6,048 bases of DNA, from positions 1 through 6,048 of the forward strand of contig SXNB01000194.1 in the NCBI GenBank assembly GCA_005777205.1. Reading direction: 5' to 3'. The translations under genes and the position numbers were made by a program. Source of the DNA: Burkholderiales bacterium (lineage in GTDB: Bacteria > Pseudomonadota > Gammaproteobacteria > Burkholderiales > SG8-39). Below the pieces are notes generated by a model. It worked only from the letters and a program-made list of their open reading frames with translations, searched no databases and had not been told where the DNA came from. This document shows positions 3,872 through 6,048 of this stretch, one piece after another. The first letter of the stretch is position 1. Each line of letters begins with the position of its first letter.

Positions 3872-5857
3872 ATGTTTAGAACTATCTGTACTCGCGCAAT
3901 TACGTGCGCGTTCGCCCTGTCATCGGTTGCCTACGCGCAGGCCGATGCGACCAAGGTCAGCGATGCGGTCTATGTCACCCCACTCACCAGAGATGAAGCT
4001 TCGGTGGTCCAGCCCGCCAGCGTGCTGCGCGGCGACGACCTGCGCCGCCGCCAGGCCTCGAGCCTGGGCGATACCCTGGACCGCGAGCCCGGGGTGCAAT
4101 CCGGTGGCATGGGGCCGGGCGCTACGCGCCCCGTGATCCGCGGCCAGGATGCTCCGCGCGTGCGGGTGTTGGACAACGGCCTCGGCACCATGGACGTGTC
4201 CGGGGTAAGTCCGGACCACCAGTCAACGGTGGAGACGCTGGGGGCGACCCAGGTCGAGATCCTGCGCGGGCCGGCCACGCTGATCCACGGCGGGGGCGCC
4301 ATCGGCGGCCTGGTGAACGTGGTGACCAAACGTATCCCGCGCGACCGCATGCAGGGCCTGGCAGGGGTAGCCGAAGTGCGGCTGGGCGGCGCGGCGCGGG
4401 AGGATACAACAATAGTGGACCTGAACGGCGGCACGGGCGGCTTCGCCTGGCACCTGGACGGGTACAGCCGTAACGCGGGCAATTACGACCGGCGCCAAGG
4501 CCGCGTCGCCAACAGCTTCGTCGATTCGCGCGGCGTCAACCTGGGCGTCTCGATGATCGGTGACCGCGGGCACTTTGGCATCGGGGCGCAGGTGCTGAAT
4601 AGCTTCTATGGCGTGCCGGCGGGTGAACTGGCGCGCATCGACCTCGACCAGCAACGCTATGAACTCGAGGGTGAGTTGCGCGACCCGCTGCCCGGGTTCT
4701 CGCGTTTGCGCGGGCGCCTTGCCCGCAACGACTACCGACACAACGAGATCGAGCAGACCGGCGAGATCGCGACCCGCTTCGCCAACAACGGCGCCGAGGG
4801 CCGGCTCGAACTGACCCACCGGCCTATCGGACCGTTCACTGGTGTGCTCGGGTTCTCGAACCAGTGGCGTCGCTTCTCGGCGGTGGGTGAGGAAAGCTTC
4901 ATCCAACCGGTGCGCACGCGCGGCGAGGCGCTGTTCCTGGTGGAAGAAGCGCGCGCAGGCGACTGGCGCTTCGAGCTGGGCGGGCGCGTGGAGCGCGAGC
5001 GTCACCGGCCGGAGGCGGGCACCGGGCTGCCTGACCGCAGTTTCTCGCCCGCCACCTGGTCTGGCGGAATGGTCTGGACCTTCACGCCGGGCTACAGCGC
5101 CGCGGCGACACTTACGCGCGCGCAGCGCGCGCCGGGGATCGAAGAGTTGTACGCCAACGGCCCCCACGCGGCGACTGGGACCTTCGAGGTGGGCGACAAC
5201 ACGCTCGCCAAGGAAGTTTCGCGCAACCTGGACTTTAGCCTGAAGAAGATCACGGGTGCGTGGCGCTGGAAGGCAGGGGTGTATGCCAACCGCTTCGGTA
5301 ACTATATTTTCGGCCAGTTCCAGGACGTGGACGGCGACGGCGTGTTCTCGAGCACCCTGGACCGGGTGGACGACGAAAATGCCGCTGATCCTGACGGCGA
5401 GTTACTGCGGCTGCACTACCGCCGGGCGGCGGCGCGCTTCCGCGGTTTGGAGGCGGAGCTGAGCTGGCGGCCCGAAGGGCCCTGGGGAATGCGCCTCTTC
5501 GGCGATGTGGCGAGGGGCAGGCTCGAGGGCATCGGCAACGCGCCGCGTATGTCGCCTTCGCGCCTGGGTCTGGAGAGCACCTATGGTTCCGGTCCCTGGG
5601 GAGCGTCCGCGAGCCTGCTGCGGGTGATGCGACAGGACCGGATCGCGACGGCGCAGGAAACCGCCACCCCTGGCTACACGCGGCTGGATGCCAGCCTGCA
5701 GTACCGCATCAGGCATGGCGGGCAGGCTTCGACGACCGTGTACCTGCAGGCGAACAACCTGCTCGACAAGGACATCCGGGTGCACACTTCGTTCATCAAG
5801 GATGCCGCGCCGCTGCCGGGACGTTCGCTCACAGCGGGGGTGCGCGCGACCTTCTAG
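3872..5857 (+). CDS. znuD: TonB-dependent outer-membrane receptor, ZnuD-like (zinc uptake)
   Basis: A complete 661-residue receptor. A signal peptide (residues 1 to about 22-24, ending AYAQA) precedes a TonB-box-like DAVYVT (31-36). The plug domain (about 45-155) has LGDTLDREPGVQS (65-77), RPVIRGQDAPRVRVLDNG (86-103), VSPDHQSTVE (112-121), VEILRGPATLIHGGGAIGG (128-146) and VNVV. The rest is a 22-stranded barrel ending in the aromatic Phe661 expected of outer-membrane proteins. The PVIRG...RVRVL...SPDH pattern and the barrel segment ELYANGPHAATGTFEVGD (425-442) match the ZnuD zinc-receptor group. D115/H116 and H432 align, from memory, with the discrete zinc site of Neisseria ZnuD. Unusually, the His-rich extracellular loop that normally follows YGVP is absent (YGVPAGELARIDLDQQRY), making the protein somewhat short for the family. 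TonB-ExbBD would power uptake. Zinc is the most likely substrate; another metal or metallophore is possible. Confidence 0.9.
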   Translation: MFRTICTRAITCAFALSSVAYAQADATKVSDAVYVTPLTRDEASVVQPASVLRGDDLRRRQASSLGDTLDREPGVQSGGMGPGATRPVIRGQDAPRVRVLDNGLGTMDVSGVSPDHQSTVETLGATQVEILRGPATLIHGGGAIGGLVNVVTKRIPRDRMQGLAGVAEVRLGGAAREDTTIVDLNGGTGGFAWHLDGYSRNAGNYDRRQGRVANSFVDSRGVNLGVSMIGDRGHFGIGAQVLNSFYGVPAGELARIDLDQQRYELEGELRDPLPGFSRLRGRLARNDYRHNEIEQTGEIATRFANNGAEGRLELTHRPIGPFTGVLGFSNQWRRFSAVGEESFIQPVRTRGEALFLVEEARAGDWRFELGGRVERERHRPEAGTGLPDRSFSPATWSGGMVWTFTPGYSAAATLTRAQRAPGIEELYANGPHAATGTFEVGDNTLAKEVSRNLDFSLKKITGAWRWKAGVYANRFGNYIFGQFQDVDGDGVFSSTLDRVDDENAADPDGELLRLHYRRAAARFRGLEAELSWRPEGPWGMRLFGDVARGRLEGIGNAPRMSPSRLGLESTYGSGPWGASASLLRVMRQDRIATAQETATPGYTRLDASLQYRIRHGGQASTTVYLQANNLLDKDIRVHTSFIKDAAPLPGRSLTAGVRATF

Positions 5858-5863
5858 ACCTCT

Positions 5864-5869
5864 TAGAAT
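5864..5869 (+). promoter_or_regulatory. Possible -10 element of hslV
   Basis: TAGAAT matches five of six bases of the sigma70 -10 and lies 6 bases before the hslV ATG. No convincing -35 sits upstream, and no sigma32 heat-shock promoter is recognisable in the 18-bp gap or the end of the receptor gene. If used, it would give an almost leaderless mRNA. Weak evidence. Confidence 0.22.
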
Positions 5870-5875
5870 CGGGCC

Positions 5876-6048
5876 ATGGAAACATGGCACGGCACGACCA
5901 TCCTCTCCGTGCGCCGCGGCACCTCCGTGGCGCTGGGCGGCGACGGCCAGGTGACGCTGGGTAGCGTGGTGGTGAAGGGCGGCGCGAAGAAGGTGCGGCG
6001 CCTGTACCACGAGCGCATTCTCGCCGGCTTCGCCGGCGGCACCGCGGA
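5876..6048 (+). CDS. hslV: ATP-dependent protease subunit HslV (3' truncated by window)
   Basis: The first 57 codons of the HslV (ClpQ) peptidase, running off the window end. The sequence METWHG then TTILSVRRG shows the short propeptide and the mature N-terminal nucleophile Thr7, followed by the highly conserved GGDGQVTLG, a KVRRLY segment and LAGFAGGTA. HslV forms a double hexameric ring of proteasome-beta-type subunits that degrades misfolded proteins when capped by the HslU ATPase; hslU is expected immediately downstream. The ATG at 5876 is the natural start because the propeptide begins there, though no Shine-Dalgarno is visible. It lies 18 bp after the receptor gene with no terminator seen between, so read-through from the zinc genes is possible, but its function is unrelated. 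Confidence 0.96.
   Translation, partial: METWHGTTILSVRRGTSVALGGDGQVTLGSVVVKGGAKKVRRLYHERILAGFAGGTA

Noticed and set aside
3893..3910. CGCGCA/TGCGCG inverted repeat in the receptor signal-peptide codons
   Set aside because: Six base pairs made of alternating GC within coding sequence of a GC-rich genome; expected by chance.
4223..5167. Minus-strand open frame of 314 codons opposite the receptor
   Set aside because: Low-complexity composition, no motif, and complete overlap with conserved receptor plug and barrel sequence.

Overview
This is a GC-rich (clearly above 60% by eye) proteobacterial chromosomal segment with every supported gene on the + strand and tightly spaced. The HslV N-terminus, the gene order and the codon bias suggest a betaproteobacterium (Rhodocyclales, Burkholderiales or Nitrosomonadales type). 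That placement is inference; no marker gene settles it.

Layout: (1) 1-681, the 3' two thirds of a COG0523/CobW-family metallochaperone GTPase. (2) 713-1339 and 1365-2552, a LolD/MacB-type ABC ATPase and its FtsX-like permease. (3) 2583-2834, an 83-residue secreted Cys/His protein. (4) 2849-3358, a secreted DUF3299-type protein with a CxxC. (5) 3359-3450, an intergenic region with a GC-rich hairpin followed by a strong interrupted palindrome (ATGCAA-N5-TTGCAT) that overlaps a -10-like element. (6) about 3451-3807, a secreted His/Cys-containing small protein of unknown function. (7) 3872-5857, a complete TonB-dependent outer-membrane receptor of the ZnuD zinc-receptor type. (8) 5876-6048, the first 57 codons of hslV, the peptidase subunit of the HslUV protease.

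Genes 1-7 read as one zinc-starvation (Zur-type) island: outer-membrane uptake (ZnuD-like), small exported Cys/His proteins in the periplasm, an inner-membrane ABC module with its DUF3299 partner, and a cytosolic zinc-delivery GTPase. As I recall the literature, ABC ATPase + FtsX permease + DUF3299 sets occur in zinc-responsive operons of Pseudomonas (PA4063-PA4066 type) and Vibrio (zrg type). The palindrome at 3398-3428 is the best candidate operator and would control the second half (small protein plus receptor). The first half must be driven from upstream of the window. hslV is a housekeeping heat-shock gene next to the island.

The least-described parts are the two small exported Cys/His proteins, the DUF3299 protein with its CxxC, the receptor's missing His-rich loop, and the question of what the FtsX-type ABC module moves. 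No gene-free stretch exceeds 300 bases, and I saw no RNA genes, CRISPR arrays or insertion sequences.
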